DNA of 64,000 bases from Eretmocerus hayati (Eukaryota > Arthropoda > Insecta > Hymenoptera > Aphelinidae). A program made the translations under genes and the position numbers. Shown here in pieces: positions 9,811 through 21,109 of this stretch. The number at the start of each line of letters is the position of its first letter. Position 1 is the first letter of the stretch. The notes beneath the pieces are model-generated. The model worked only from the letters and a program-made list of their open reading frames with translations. It was not told the origin of the DNA and ran no database searches. The DNA is taken from NCBI GenBank assembly GCA_029851415.1, contig CM056742.1:62754454-62818453 (forward strand). Direction: 5' to 3'.

Positions 9811-12800
9811 TATATGGGTCATTCTGGACCAAGGTGAACATTTTGAAAATCGACGAAATTTAAAAATGCCCCAAACATTTTTTTTTCCGTTAGTACTACT
9901 AGAATATAGTTGAAAAAAATTTTTTTCAGATTTTTTTGGGACCCATGGCGGGCCCTACGAATTTTCCAAGTCCCATTTTTGAGCAGTTTTTCGCCTATTT
10001 TTCGCTATCTTGGAAAATTCGTAGCTCGGACCCAAATGCATCTTTTTCATCCTAGCTGGGCGCATTTTTTTCGGTATGACGTACACTTTCAAGAAAAAAA
10101 TTGACCGGTCCAAAAGATTGATATCTGGTAGGTCCCACGGTTGCATCAAAAAAGGCCCAAAAATACGACTTTGCACCACCTTTGGAGGCGTATAGGTCAA
10201 AATGGAAGCCTCGTAGCAAAATTTTGCAGGAGAAAAAACTTGTAGGCCTTGAAAAAACCTTCAATTTCCTTTTTGGAACGTGTCATTATCTTATCTCACG
10301 TACGATCTACAGCCGATTTAAGTTGGGCATTTTTGTAAAAACGTGAAACTTCAAGGCCAATTAAAAAAAATCGTTCATTTTTTATCGACCCCAAACCTAT
10401 GAGAAAATGTTCTTTCAGGTGTCTATTTGAAGGCCCAACAATAATTTGGTTGTTCCTTTAAAATCCCGATTTTATACGAGCTGTTAAAAACAGTCGAAAA
10501 TACCGAAAATCGTGTCGAATTCGGGCCTTATCATGAAGCTTCGTGGACTGGGTCTTCCCTTGCTCTCGATTCGTGGACTCTAATTATACAGCACTCGGCA
10601 TAAAATATTGTGGAAGATGAGACCTAGAGCTGAAAAATGGCCTCTCGTGCGATGTTTTACGATGGAACCGTCCAAAACTAGAGTAAATTTAGTAAATACA
10701 AGATAAATCGAAGAAATCGATTGTGATGCATCTCTCACTTAACTAGCCCGCGCTCACTAGCCCAACCGGCCGCTTTGGCACTCCGCGTATGCTCCGCACT
10801 GCATGCCATCCTCCGTTTATGCGGAAGTGATAAGTGATATTAACAGCTGATGCAGTATTGTCAGGTATTATCCAGTATAGACAGAGATAAGAAGGTTCTC
10901 TAATCTCCGTTATAGACTGTAGACTGTACGAGGTTTTGGTTGTTAGTGACCACCACGAAAATATTGTATGTGTCAGTCAGCGTCTCAATCAGAAATTTTG
11001 GTACACTCGAGAACAAGGTGAACCATGGCGTGAAGATAACTTTTGTTATCTTTACGCCATGAGGTGAACTGCAATGGGATGACGGTCAGTGACCGTTCGA
11101 GATCTGTCGTCTCCCTCGCACTCATGGGATAACCTATTAGGTGCGAGTGAGATGGAAGATCTCGAATGGCCGCTGACCGTCATTACCTTCCCCGCGGGGT
11201 TTGCCCCGAACCATGGCGGTTTACGCCATGCCCCGAACATCGCGGGTATTAGGGCAAATGTATTGTGAAGCATATGAAGTGTAGACATATGTAACGCCTT
11301 CCCCGCAAGGCCCCCGTAAAGTATCTGATCACTTTCACAACATTCCTGCATAGTGTCTCAGAGTTAACCTCACTTCTGTGGGTGTATGATGGAAATTTCA
11401 ACAGAGGCATTGAACGTGAAGATACTGTATTTTAATATCATTCATGAGCACCACTCACTTTTCACACAAATCTCAGTCCAGCAAAATTAATTTCTTCGTC
11501 ACACGCTGCAAAGTCAAGTGACTACTTGCCCTCAGTAGAAGTAAACACAGGCTGGATATTAGTAGCTCTTATGAGGCTTTCCCAGGTCTTCAATGAATTT
11601 TCAACTTCACTTGAACATACTTCACTTAACAATCACATAATAGTGATAACATTACAGAAATATCCGAAATAATTTTAAAGGTTTCAACAGAAACTGCACT
11701 AATTTTGCGCAAATATTGCCGCGATGATACCTCGCGGGTGCCCCGCGGGGAAGGCGTTACACTTCATATGCTTCACAATACATTTGGCCCATCTTCGGGG
11801 CAAACCCCGCGGGGAAGTACCAAAATTTCTGATCGGGACGCTGACTGACACATACAATTTTTCCGTGGTGGTCACTAACAACCGAAACCTCGTACAGTCT
11901 ACAGTCTATAACGAAGATGAGAGAACCTTCTTATCTCTGTCTATACTGGATAATACCTGACAATACTGCATCAGCTGTTAATATCACTTATCACTTCCGC
12001 ATAAACGGAGGATGGCATGCAGTGCGGAGCATACGCGGAGTGCCAAAGCGGCCGGTTGGGCTAGTGAGCGCGGGCTAGTTAAGTGAGAGATGCATCACAA
12101 TCGATTTCTTCGATTTATCTTGTATTTACTAAATTTACTCTAGTTTTGGACGGTTCCATCGTGAAACATCGCACGAGAGGCCATTTTTCAGCTCTAGGTC
12201 TCATCTTCCACAATATTTTATGCCGAGTGCTGTATAATTAGAGTCCACGAATCGAGAGCAAGGGAAGACCCAGTCCACGAAGCTTCATGATAAGGCCCGA
12301 ATTCGACACGATGTTCGGTATTTTCGACTGTTTTCAACAGCTCGTATAGAATCGGGATTTTAAAGGAACAACCAAATTATTGTTGGGCCTTCAAATAGAC
12401 ACCTAAAAGAACATTTTCTCATAGGTTTGGGGTCGATAAAAAATGAACGATTTTTTTTAATTGGCCTTGAAGTTTCACGTTTTTACAAAAATGCCCAACT
12501 TAAATCGGCTGTAGATCGTACGTGAGATAAGATAACGACTTGTTCCAAAAAGGAAATTGAAGGTTTTTTCAAGGCCTACAAGTTTTTTCTCCTGCAAAAT
12601 TTTGCTACGAGGCTTCCATTTTGACCTATACGCCTCCAAAGGTGGTGCAAAGTCGTATTTTTGGGCCTTTTATGATGCAACCGTGGGACCTACCAGATAT
12701 CAATTTTTTGGACCGGTCAATTTTTTTCTTGAAAGTGTATGTCATACCAAAAAAAAATGCACCCAGCTAGGATGAAAAAGATGCATTTGGATCCGAGCTA

Positions 12801-13011
12801 CGAATTATCCAAGATAGCGAAAAATAGGCGAAAAACTGCTCAAAAATGGGACTTGGAAAATTCGTAGGGCCCGCCATGGGTCCCAAAAAAATCTGAAAAA
12901 AAATTTTTTCAACTATATTCTAGTAGTACTAACGGAAAAAAAATGTTTGGGGCATTTTTGAATTTCGTCGATTTTCAAAATGTTCATCTTGGTCCAGAAT
13001 GACCCATATAT
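9811..13011. mobile_element. Long foldback element 1 (near-palindrome)
   Basis: The two ends are inverted copies: ATATGGGTCATTCTGGACCA at the left and its complement ending at 13011. The left arm runs to about 11305 and the right arm from about 11736, each over 1.2 kb and differing by scattered changes. The left arm holds about 190 extra bases (11004-11193) made of smaller inverted repeats. The loop of roughly 430 bp has no transposase-like frame. The left end abuts a TA tract, compatible with a TA target, but no exact target duplication can be proven. Non-autonomous foldback DNA transposon is the best description. Confidence 0.8.
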
Positions 13012-13169
13012 CCCTTCCCTCTGTGGAACAAAAAAAAGCCCGTACACACTTGTATGTAGTGAAAAAAGAGATCTTGGCGTACAGAATAGAAATCCTGAAA
13101 CGGAAAAGAACTCAAATTTTTTGGGAAAATGTAAAATTAGTTTTTAGGACTGCAAATTCAAATGTGAGT

Positions 13170-14280
13170 CGCGAAGGTGTCCTGGAAGTTTTATTCCACA
13201 TCTTGGTCTTGCAATGGGCGTAGCACTCACACTTGTGCCGGGTACAAAATCCATCATTCACACACTCGGGTCTACCAAGGTCATGCACTTGTATTTTGCG
13301 GGGTACGCCTTGCCCATGGCCTCTACCTAGAGAGAGCGCGCGCTTCTATTCACATTTGGCACTCGAACGACAGGAGTTTCAAGTACTCTGAGGTGAACAG
13401 AGATTTGTTCTCCAGGTGCAACAAAATCATATGGATCGGACTCACAATGTTTTCTCTACATTTGTGCCCGTGAAGTGTGACAAACCGCACGAAAGATGAG
13501 CAGAATTTCGGTTAATTTGTGGGGGAGAGAGTCACATTGCAGTGGCATGTGCAATCGTAGAGCAGGAATGCCTGAGCTGCGAGGCCCCTGAGAAGGAACA
13601 CTACCACAAGTCGAGCGTGCAGTGCTGCAATGCCTACCAGTAGGTGCGAGCAGCATGGAAGGACCGGAAGAAGCGCAAAGATGCTTAGTTTTCTACAAGC
13701 GGATCTTCTCAGGACCAACGATGCCTACATTCTCCTCGAGGCAGAGGTCTCAAGACTGGGAGCAGACGTTCTCATTATCTTCGAGCATTATTTCCATTTT
13801 CGAGAAGAGCAACCACGAACCACGGAAGGTCCTGGGGGACGATCAGCCATCGAAGTCTGGAATAGAACCCCCGAAGGGACGAAAAAGCCAACCAAGGGGC
13901 CGGGCTTTGCCCGAAGATTCATTGGTGGTATTGTTGTGTATAGCTGATACCACTCACCGAACGCAGCGATGAACAACTCCCTTCGAAAATTGTGAGAACT
14001 CGAGGATAGTCTGAGTTAGCAGGAAGGCCTCGTCATAGAAGCAGGGGATTTCAACTCCAGAGCTCCAGTCTGGAAGGGAGGGCCAGAGGTTGAAAGAGGT
14101 AACGCGCTGGAAACGACCATGACCAATCTTGACATGGTCCCGCTCAACAAAGTCGGAAAGGCGACATGGCATCGAGGTACCTCATTGTCCGGTTTGACTT
14201 AACGTTCATCAGCTCTTCGCTCTTGAGACGAGTCAAGAAGTGGCAGGCCCTCGACTTGTAAACGCTGAGTGACCACCGCC
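13170..14280 (+). pseudogene. R1-like non-LTR retrotransposon relic (Gag knuckles and APE endonuclease)
   Basis: Translated in pieces, the plus strand shows a Gag zinc knuckle (ICGGESHIAVAC near 13520, then a second Cys cluster CLSCEAPEKEHYH), followed by the start of an apurinic-type endonuclease: MLSFLQADLLRTNDAYILLE, RLGADVLIIFEHY, then AGDFNSRAPVWKGGPE and KATWHRGTS. The GDFN motif and order fit R1-clade elements. In-frame stops (after VVYS near 13946 and several later) and loss of the rest of ORF2 make it a relic. Confidence is high for the class and moderate for the clade. Confidence 0.75.
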
Positions 14281-15379
14281 ACATCTTTCCAAGTATCTAT
14301 TCTAACACACACATATACTCAGCATACATGCTAATGATCACCTACTTAGAGGTGAATTCTTGGACGCTCATGAGTCATCTGAGGGTGCAATCATTGCATC
14401 CAAATTCATTGACAGATATTGAGGTAATCAATACTTCTCCATTCCATTCACTACTCTGTCGCCATCCCATTCACAGCTCCTTTTCGCACATTCCTCATCT
14501 TATAATCATTCACTACTCATTTCAGATCATCTTTCATACCTTGTTTGATTCCATCCTCTATCTCATTTTCTTCATCTACATCATCTCATCATTTTCTTCA
14601 TATACGCCAATAATCGCTTTGGGGCAAATTTTAACACGCATGTGAGCTACCTTCGGGTGCAGATGGGACTTCCAAATTCGTCCCTAATTAAGGGGGTGAG
14701 GCGATCATAAATCCATCCCATTCATGCAACCATATAAATCATCTCATCATTCAACATTCCATCTTTCATTCCATCTTTTGTCTAATCTTACTTTTCATTT
14801 CATCCGCCAATACACTCAGCATACATGCCATCGATGCAATCTCACTCAATAAGCTGATGACATTCATCGTAACTCAAGCGTCAAATTAGTTCGACGATTG
14901 AATTGCCATGGTTTGTACGTCTTAGCTCACTTGAGTTCTCAAGAAATTCATCCTACGACAATACCTTGTTCTTTAAGCTGTGGGGAACCTGTTTAATAGT
15001 CATTGGATATACATGTATGTTTCTTTTCACGTGTTCAACGGTCGTCTTCAGTCAATGAACTATTACACACGGGGCAGATCTCGTGGGTTTAACATTTCGT
15101 GTTTTATCGTGGCATATTTGAGATTCAGCTACTCACCCTAACCTATTTCTCTCCCCATTCATGCGAGAATCATGCGCGTGGAGCGAGAGGAAACTCTTGA
15201 GGGAAGAAAACCTGCTCCGGAGAGTTCGGCACATTTATCATGCTACCCTTACGGTGCTCATGCCACATTCCGTGAGCATGGACACGGCAACAGTAACTTT
15301 TCGTGTCTCCCGCTCACATTGCTGATGTGTCAGTGTCAACTAATCGATCAGAAAAGTCAGCTAGTCAAGGTTGATTAGA
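14281..15379. other. Unassigned repeats and low-complexity DNA
   Basis: No gene seen. The segment has pyrimidine-rich stretches (14440-14600, ATTC-type) and two copies of ACTCAGCATACATGC (about 14318 and 14815), suggesting an old diverged duplication. Confidence 0.4.
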
Positions 15380-15471
15380 CCAAAATGGGCGGTCACCCAT
15401 CCAAGTACTAACCGCGCCCAACGATGCTCAACTTCAATGATCGGCTGAGCTGACACCCAGCGACCCCACCA
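15380..15471 (-). ncRNA. 5S-rRNA-like segment (5S-derived repeat)
   Basis: The minus strand contains CCGATCATTGAAGTTGAGCA followed by CGCGGTTAGTACTTGGATGG and GTGACCG, which matches the 3' two thirds of animal 5S rRNA, including the internal Pol III control region, with a few substitutions. The 5' third (GCCAACGACC-type start) is not recognisable, so this is not a normal 5S gene. It is followed on the plus side by GC-rich repeat DNA and is most likely the 5S-derived promoter part of a retroelement (SINE3-like or a non-LTR 5' region). Confidence 0.6.
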
Positions 15472-15619
15472 ACTGTGTCGGTGTATACATTCCAGCAGGG
15501 GGCGGGCCCCACGCTGCGGCTGGGGCTCGGCCGGGGGAATCACGCCCCTCCTGTTTCCCGAGTACTCTTGAGGAGATCTGAGGGTCGAGGGAGTGACATC
15601 CCTCCGAGAATCTAGTCTC

Positions 15620-16986
15620 GGCGGGACCATTGGGCCAAGTTCAAATCATAATCGGGAGAGAGTATCCGATAAGGAGCTTCGATGGAGACCAGCTAAACGT
15701 TCACAATGGAGCTTGTGTGACACTGAGAAAAGAGGCTAAGACCCTCGACGGTGACCAGTCAAACGTATGGTGGCGGGGAACTACAAAAACACTGGGAGAA
15801 GGTATCCGATGAGGAGCCTCGGACGGCGACCAGTCAAACGTTCACAGTGGAGACTATGTAACACTGGGAAGAGAGGCTAAGACCCTCGACGGTGACCAGT
15901 CAAACGTGAGATGGCGGAGAACCACAGAAACACTGGGATGAGCGAACGGTGAAAAGTGTTAGCAGCTGCGGTGAAACCACCTAGTACCCGGTCCTCAGCC
16001 GGTACCGATCAAGGACTAAATATCGGGACAGGATATCCGATGGAGAACCTCGACGGTGACCAGTCAAACGTTCGCAACGGAGGCTGCGTAACTCTGGGAG
16101 AGCAAACCGTGAAGAAGTGTCAGTATGCGTGGTGAAACCACTCATTAGCGTTGCTCCCCGTGAAAAGTGTTAGTATGCCCGACGAACCCACCGCGCAACG
16201 GTCCTCGAGCCGATAACAATCAAGGATAATATTGGGAGAGGTAACCCTCAAGGGGCCTCGGTGGACTGAATCCATCGTGAGCGCCGCAGGGCACTCAATT
16301 GAAATCGCCATGAAGACCTGATGTTCGCAACAGGTGAGTATGTGACGACTACTCTGGCTTCCCCAGTTATTCCGCGGGCTAGACCACGTGACTGCGGTCT
16401 ATTTTATGATACGTGGGAGAAGAGTATCCGATGAAGAACCTCGACGGATACCAGTCAGACGTTGACAGTGGAGGCTGTGTAACACTGAGACGAGTAAACC
16501 GCGGAAAGTGTCAGTAGCTTAGGCGAACCCACCTGGTACCGGTCCTCGAGCCGATACCAATCAAGGCAGATATTGGTTGGGAGAGGTAACCCGCAAGGGG
16601 CCTCGGAAGACTGAGTCCATGGCGAGCGCCGTAGAGCAGTCAATTGGAATCACCATAAGGACCTGCTGACCGTGACAGGGGAGTATGTACCGACTACCTC
16701 TGGCCTTCTGAGTCATTCCACGGGTTAGACGACGAGACCGTGGTCTTATTTGGAACGTGGGAGAGCATTTATGCTCCGTAGGAGCGCTCGAGCAGTGACC
16801 TGTCTGTGTGCGTGAGCAAAACAGGGAGAGTGTTCTCGTAAGGGGCCTCGGCTGTGACCTTCTAAAAGCCGAAGTCGTAGGGCTCCTAACAAAGGTACCC
16901 AGGGTTGGGGCTGAGCCCTCAGATGTGCGCGCTTGCGCGCCGACTATTGCCCCGTCGTAGGGTTGGATTTTGGGGGGGGGGGGGGG
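15620..16986. repeat. Diverged sub-repeat field
   Basis: A sub-repeat recurs many times: GAGTATCCGATGAGGAGCCT, CGACGGTGACCAGTCAAACG, TTCACAGTGGAGGCTGTG and TAACACTGGGAG. Clear starts are at about 15660, 15785, 16030 and 16430. A second motif pair (GGTACCGGTCCTCGAGCCGA...CAATCAAGG and GGGGCCTCGG..GACTGAGTCC) appears twice (about 16190-16280 and 16530-16640). It ends in a run of 15 G (16972-16986). No coding frame. It adjoins the 5S-like segment and may be one retroelement 5' region; that link is inferred. Confidence 0.6.
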
Positions 16987-18046
16987 CACACGGTTTGACT
17001 ACTGGATGGAAAGCTGCCACTCCACCGAAGTAGTGAGAACTCGGTAGTTCGCGAGGACGCGATGACAGGGCGTATCCCTGTCACCAGGCTTGGAGCCAGT
17101 GGAGGGTGGAGTCGAGAAGACAGGTACCTCTACTGTCAACAATCAAAGCACATTCCATGTCGGTACATGCATGTATGTTCTCATTATGATTTTCACTAAC
17201 TACTACCCATAGATAACTATATACGTGATTGAGTTTGGATATTATCTCAAGAGGATCTGAATAATTTATCTGTGCCACACCACTGCACCATATTTTTCGT
17301 TCTTTGAATTTGTTTTCGTTCTAATAGTTCATTCCATCAACCCTGTCATTTTCAGATCAAACAGAGAGCAAGCCACCTTCTCATTCCATACAAGATCTCG
17401 CATGGCCAAACCGAGAAAGGTAGCGATCGAAACAAGATGGAAAAGTCCTCCCCGAAATTCAATACTCGTTTTGATCCTATAATGGCATCTGAGACAGATT
17501 CGGAAAATATCGTGAGTATCTCATCCCGCCTGCGGCAATGAACATTTTGCTGGAAGAAACTGCATAATTCCAAAGAAAAGTCAGCGAAATGAACGATAAT
17601 CGGATCCTAAAGGGGCTGTTGCAAATAAGGCGAAATCTGGCCCAAACGGATTCGACTGTAGATCACGGCAGATACTTGTTCTGGGTGTTCGAGTATGCAT
17701 GTAAATTCTGTCCGCGTGGAATCCACTTGGAGCAATTCGGCAAGCAAGAGTCCTCCTCATTCGAATATATGTGAATTGTCATTTCTTGCATTTCTCCCAA
17801 AATTGGCCCCAGAAACCGCAACCGGACAATGCGGAGACTGTTCTAGAACAAAAAATACAACACTGAGAGGTTTTCTCATGAACGGGAAATGATGGGCTAG
17901 TACCAAAGAACCACTGACAAAATGAAAACGTCAAACTTCTCACGCCAAAACTGTGAATTCCACGAACGGAGTGGTGTGAATCAAAAAATTGCAGAGGACC
18001 CAAAAATGTAGATTTCGTTCTGAGCTTCGATTTGAATTTGGTGTTT
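16987..18046. other. Unassigned intergenic DNA
   Basis: Only short chance reading frames; no motif, RNA gene or repeat recognised. Confidence 0.4.
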
Positions 18047-18763
18047 TATATGAGCCATTCTAGAGCAAGCTGGACGAAACCGTCACAAGGGAGTCTGGGA
18101 AAAATCCGCAAAAATTTTTTTCTGTTAGTACTATGTTCAAATTATTGACAGCAAGTTCAAGCAACTTCTGCGTCATCTTATGGATGACGTAGATCCAACT
18201 AGAGAGGCGATGATTGACTTCCACCGGTGGTCATTTTAAAAGCCTTGGGAAGACCTACGATTTGCTTACTTGTAAAAGTCAATTATCACACTTTTTCTTG
18301 GAGCTACAGTCGGTACAAGTTGAGCTATTTTCGAAAAAATCGAAAATTTATGACTCAATTCCAAAAATATATCTCAATTTTTCTGCACTGAACCTGTGCA
18401 AAAATGTTCTTTGAGACATCTACTTTCGGTAGAAAAAATTAGGGGGAGGTTATTCTTTTTAATTTTTTTTCCGAGCGTTACAGAACGCCGCATTTTGTCG
18501 TTTTAGTGAAAACGGTATCTCTGACCGCGGTCACATATGCTCCCATCTGGACTGATGTGCATCAATCTGTGTGGAAGATTTCCTTGGAATACCCCCAAGT
18601 ACGTATAATAAGTTGCGGGGACAAGCCTCGAGCCAGGAGCGAGCTGTAGGTTCTATTCACCGTGTCAAAAATACGCATTGTTTTAGCTATTTGGGCGTAC
18701 GCGACCGAGAACATGATTTCACTCATGTAATTAATTTTGCCACTGGATCGATATGATCGGATA

Positions 18764-18935
18764 TCGTATTTATCACTCGCGGGAATTTCAAATTATAATT
18801 TTTCGGTCTTTGCGAGTTAAAGTCAGCAGATAAAGTGAGCAATATCTGCTGACTTTGACTCGCAAAGACCGAAAAATTATATCACCATAATTTGAAATTC
18901 CCGCGAGTGATAAATACGATATCCAATCATATCGA
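18764..18935. repeat. Hairpin repeat with about 75-bp arms
   Basis: Inverted arms: ATCGTATTTATCACTCGCGG ... TCGGTCTTTGCGAGTTAAAG on the left, and the complement on the right (18843-18935), with a spacer of only a few bases around 18838. One arm recurs at 19360-19412 and at 47220-47330. Confidence 0.75.
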
Positions 18936-19071
18936 TCGAGTGTCAAAATTAATTACATATATCTCCGGCAGAAGGCCGAAGAGCTGCCAAAGTAAAAATA
19001 TTGAGAAATTAAATGGAAATAGCGGGTTAAAATGACCTTTCTCGCAAGCGCTTAACGAAGATGAACTTTTG

Positions 19072-19412
19072 TATATGAGGGCGTTCAAACCATCGAACAC
19101 TCGGCCACTTGAGCCGCGTGTCAGTGGTAAACTTTCATTGCTCTTCCACCACTTTGAAAAGCCCGAGCAATGAGAGGAGGGCGAAACACGCATAATATCA
19201 GCGTAGAATCCAAATTTTTTCATAAAGATTCTCATTTTTCATCTTTACTTTTCATTCCTTTCCATCAAAATCCTTTAAATGCATCCTCGAAACCGTACAA
19301 GGCTCTAAAGGTGCATTGATCGAGAGTGGAGTAAAGTCCATTCTCGATTGATGCCAAAAACGTGAGCGATATCTGCTGACTTCAACTCGCAAAGACCGAA
19401 AAATTATATCTT
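19072..19412 (+). repeat. Dispersed repeat R, copy 1 (contains stable stem-loops)
   Basis: Nearly identical to 46927-47285 in the same orientation. Begins at TATATGAGGGCGTTCAAACC (TATATAAGGGCG in the other copy). It contains two visible hairpins: CATTGCTC...GAGCAATG, and a 12-bp stem ATCGAGAGTGGA-GTAAAG-TCCATTCTCGAT. No coding potential. Could be a transposon fragment or an RNA-derived repeat. Confidence 0.65.
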
Positions 19413-19427
19413 CATAATATGATTCCA

Positions 19428-19726
19428 CTTGTTCTGGCTCACAAATGAGATAACGGGCTGGAAAGAGGATGCAAACATACTCATCCGACTCGAAATTACC
19501 ATCTGGATACTATTCCGCAGTCTTTTTTACCCTATAGAATCATATCTCTGTCCCAAAACAAGTTAGACTCTGTTGACAGGTTCGGACACCGTTGAGGCAT
19601 GAGACAACGTTCTATAGCTTGATTGATCTTAGATTTGTGTTCAGATGGCCATTTCGAGTCGGAAAAGTATGTTTGGATCCTTATTCTAGCCCATTATCTC
19701 ATTTGTGAGCCAGAACAAGTAAAATC
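19428..19726. mobile_element. Small hairpin (MITE-like) element
   Basis: Ends are inverted copies starting TTGTTCTGGCTCACAAATGA on the left and ending in the complement at 19720; arms are roughly 75 bp, separated by about 150 bp. It sits in the middle of foldback element 2. Target duplication not resolved. Confidence 0.6.
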
Positions 19727-20637
19727 ATGCTTTCGGTCGCATACGCCCAAATAGCCAAAATAATGCCGATTTTTGACACGGTAAATAGAACTTACAGCTC
19801 CCTTCTGGCTCGGGGCTCGTCTCCGCCACTTCTTACACGTACTTGGGGGTACTTTGAGGAGTACCTCCATAGATTGGCGCACATCACTCCAGATGGGAGC
19901 ATATGTGACCGTGGTCGGAGATGCCGTTGTTGCTAAAACAACAAAATGCGGCATTCTGTAACGCTCGGCGAAAAAATTTTTAAAAAATGACCTTCGCTAA
20001 ATTTTTTCTCCTGAATGTAGATATCTCAAAGAACATTTCCGCACAAGTTTGGTGGGAAAAATTGAGATATATATTCGGAATTGAATCCTATATTTTCCAC
20101 TTTTCCGAAAATAGCTCAACTTGTGACGATTGTGGCTCCAACAAAAAGTATGATAATTGACTTTCACAAGTGAGCAAATTGTGGGTCTTCCCAAGACCTT
20201 TAGAATGATCACTGGTAAAAGTTAATTATCTCCTCTCTAGTTGGATGTACGTCGCTGACAGTACGTCGCCCACAAGATGACGCAGGAATTGCTGAAGTTT
20301 GCTCTCAATGAATAGCTTGCAGAAGCCGTTAGGTTGACTTATTTGTCTGGGACAATTTTTTACTGGTAAGTATCAGTCTTCACGAGGGGAATGCGCCCAA
20401 GTACGTTGGAAAATGTTGGATTCTGTTGGAACTATGATTTTTCTAAAAGAGACTGGAGAAGGGCCTTGAATGGCCCTTCCATGAGCCCTAGGGCCCACAG
20501 GGAGGGCCGAAAAAATCTGGAAAAGAATTTTCCGTACGATTCAACCATAATACTAACAAAAAAAATTTACGGTGATTCTTCCCAGACTCATCTGGTAACG
20601 GTTCTGCCCAGCTTGCTCCAGAACGACCCATATATAT

Positions 20638-21109
20638 GTTCAATGGAAACTCCGCAAAAACGCCTGAATCTCGTGGAAAATCATGTTTATTGGATTTCTC
20701 GGCTATCGTGATGTCAAAATCGACCAATTCAGTATCACAACTTGTAGATTCCATGAAAATACACATTTCGTCCTCATAATCTTCCTGTCAAAATGACCAG
20801 ATTCGAGTTTATAGCAGAAAAGTGCCGAAAATTGCCACTCTCCAACTTTCTCACGCAAAATACTCGGAAAACTCAGATGGAAACTCCATTTGATTTTTGC
20901 GTGAAAAATTGACATCTTTCATGAGCTATGGAATGTCGAAAAAAATTCATAGCGTTCCCATGTCCTTGCTTCGAGGAATATGCATCTTCATACCGAGTCG
21001 TTCGTTTGGAGGGAATAGATTCATGGTCCTGAGCGATCCAATGACTCGTAAAAATGAGGAAATTTCGTACTCGAATACTCATTACGATTGTATGAAATTA
21101 CGAGAAAAT
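20638..21109. other. Unassigned DNA
   Basis: No gene or repeat recognised between foldback element 2 and the BEL/Pao relic. Confidence 0.4.

Larger units (their letters stand above)
18047..20637. mobile_element. Long foldback element 2, related to element 1
   Basis: Left end ATATGAGCCATTCTAGAGCA and right end (complement) ATATGGGTCGTTCTGGAGCA; both are followed inwards by T-rich sequence and GTTAGTACTA. The same terminal block GGGTC(A/G)TTCTGGA plus GTTAGTACTA occurs in element 1, so both belong to one family. Arms run about 18047-18730 and 19727-20637. The middle has been filled by other hairpin repeats (18764-18935, 19072-19412, 19428-19726). No transposase. Confidence 0.75.

Noticed and set aside
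9735..9815. TA microsatellite as target duplication of foldback 1
   Set aside because: The tract is low complexity and is only partly present at the right end, so it cannot prove a duplication.
13622..13972. 116-codon frame overlapping the endonuclease relic
   Set aside because: It is the out-of-frame shadow of the R1-like endonuclease read in the frame starting at 13630.
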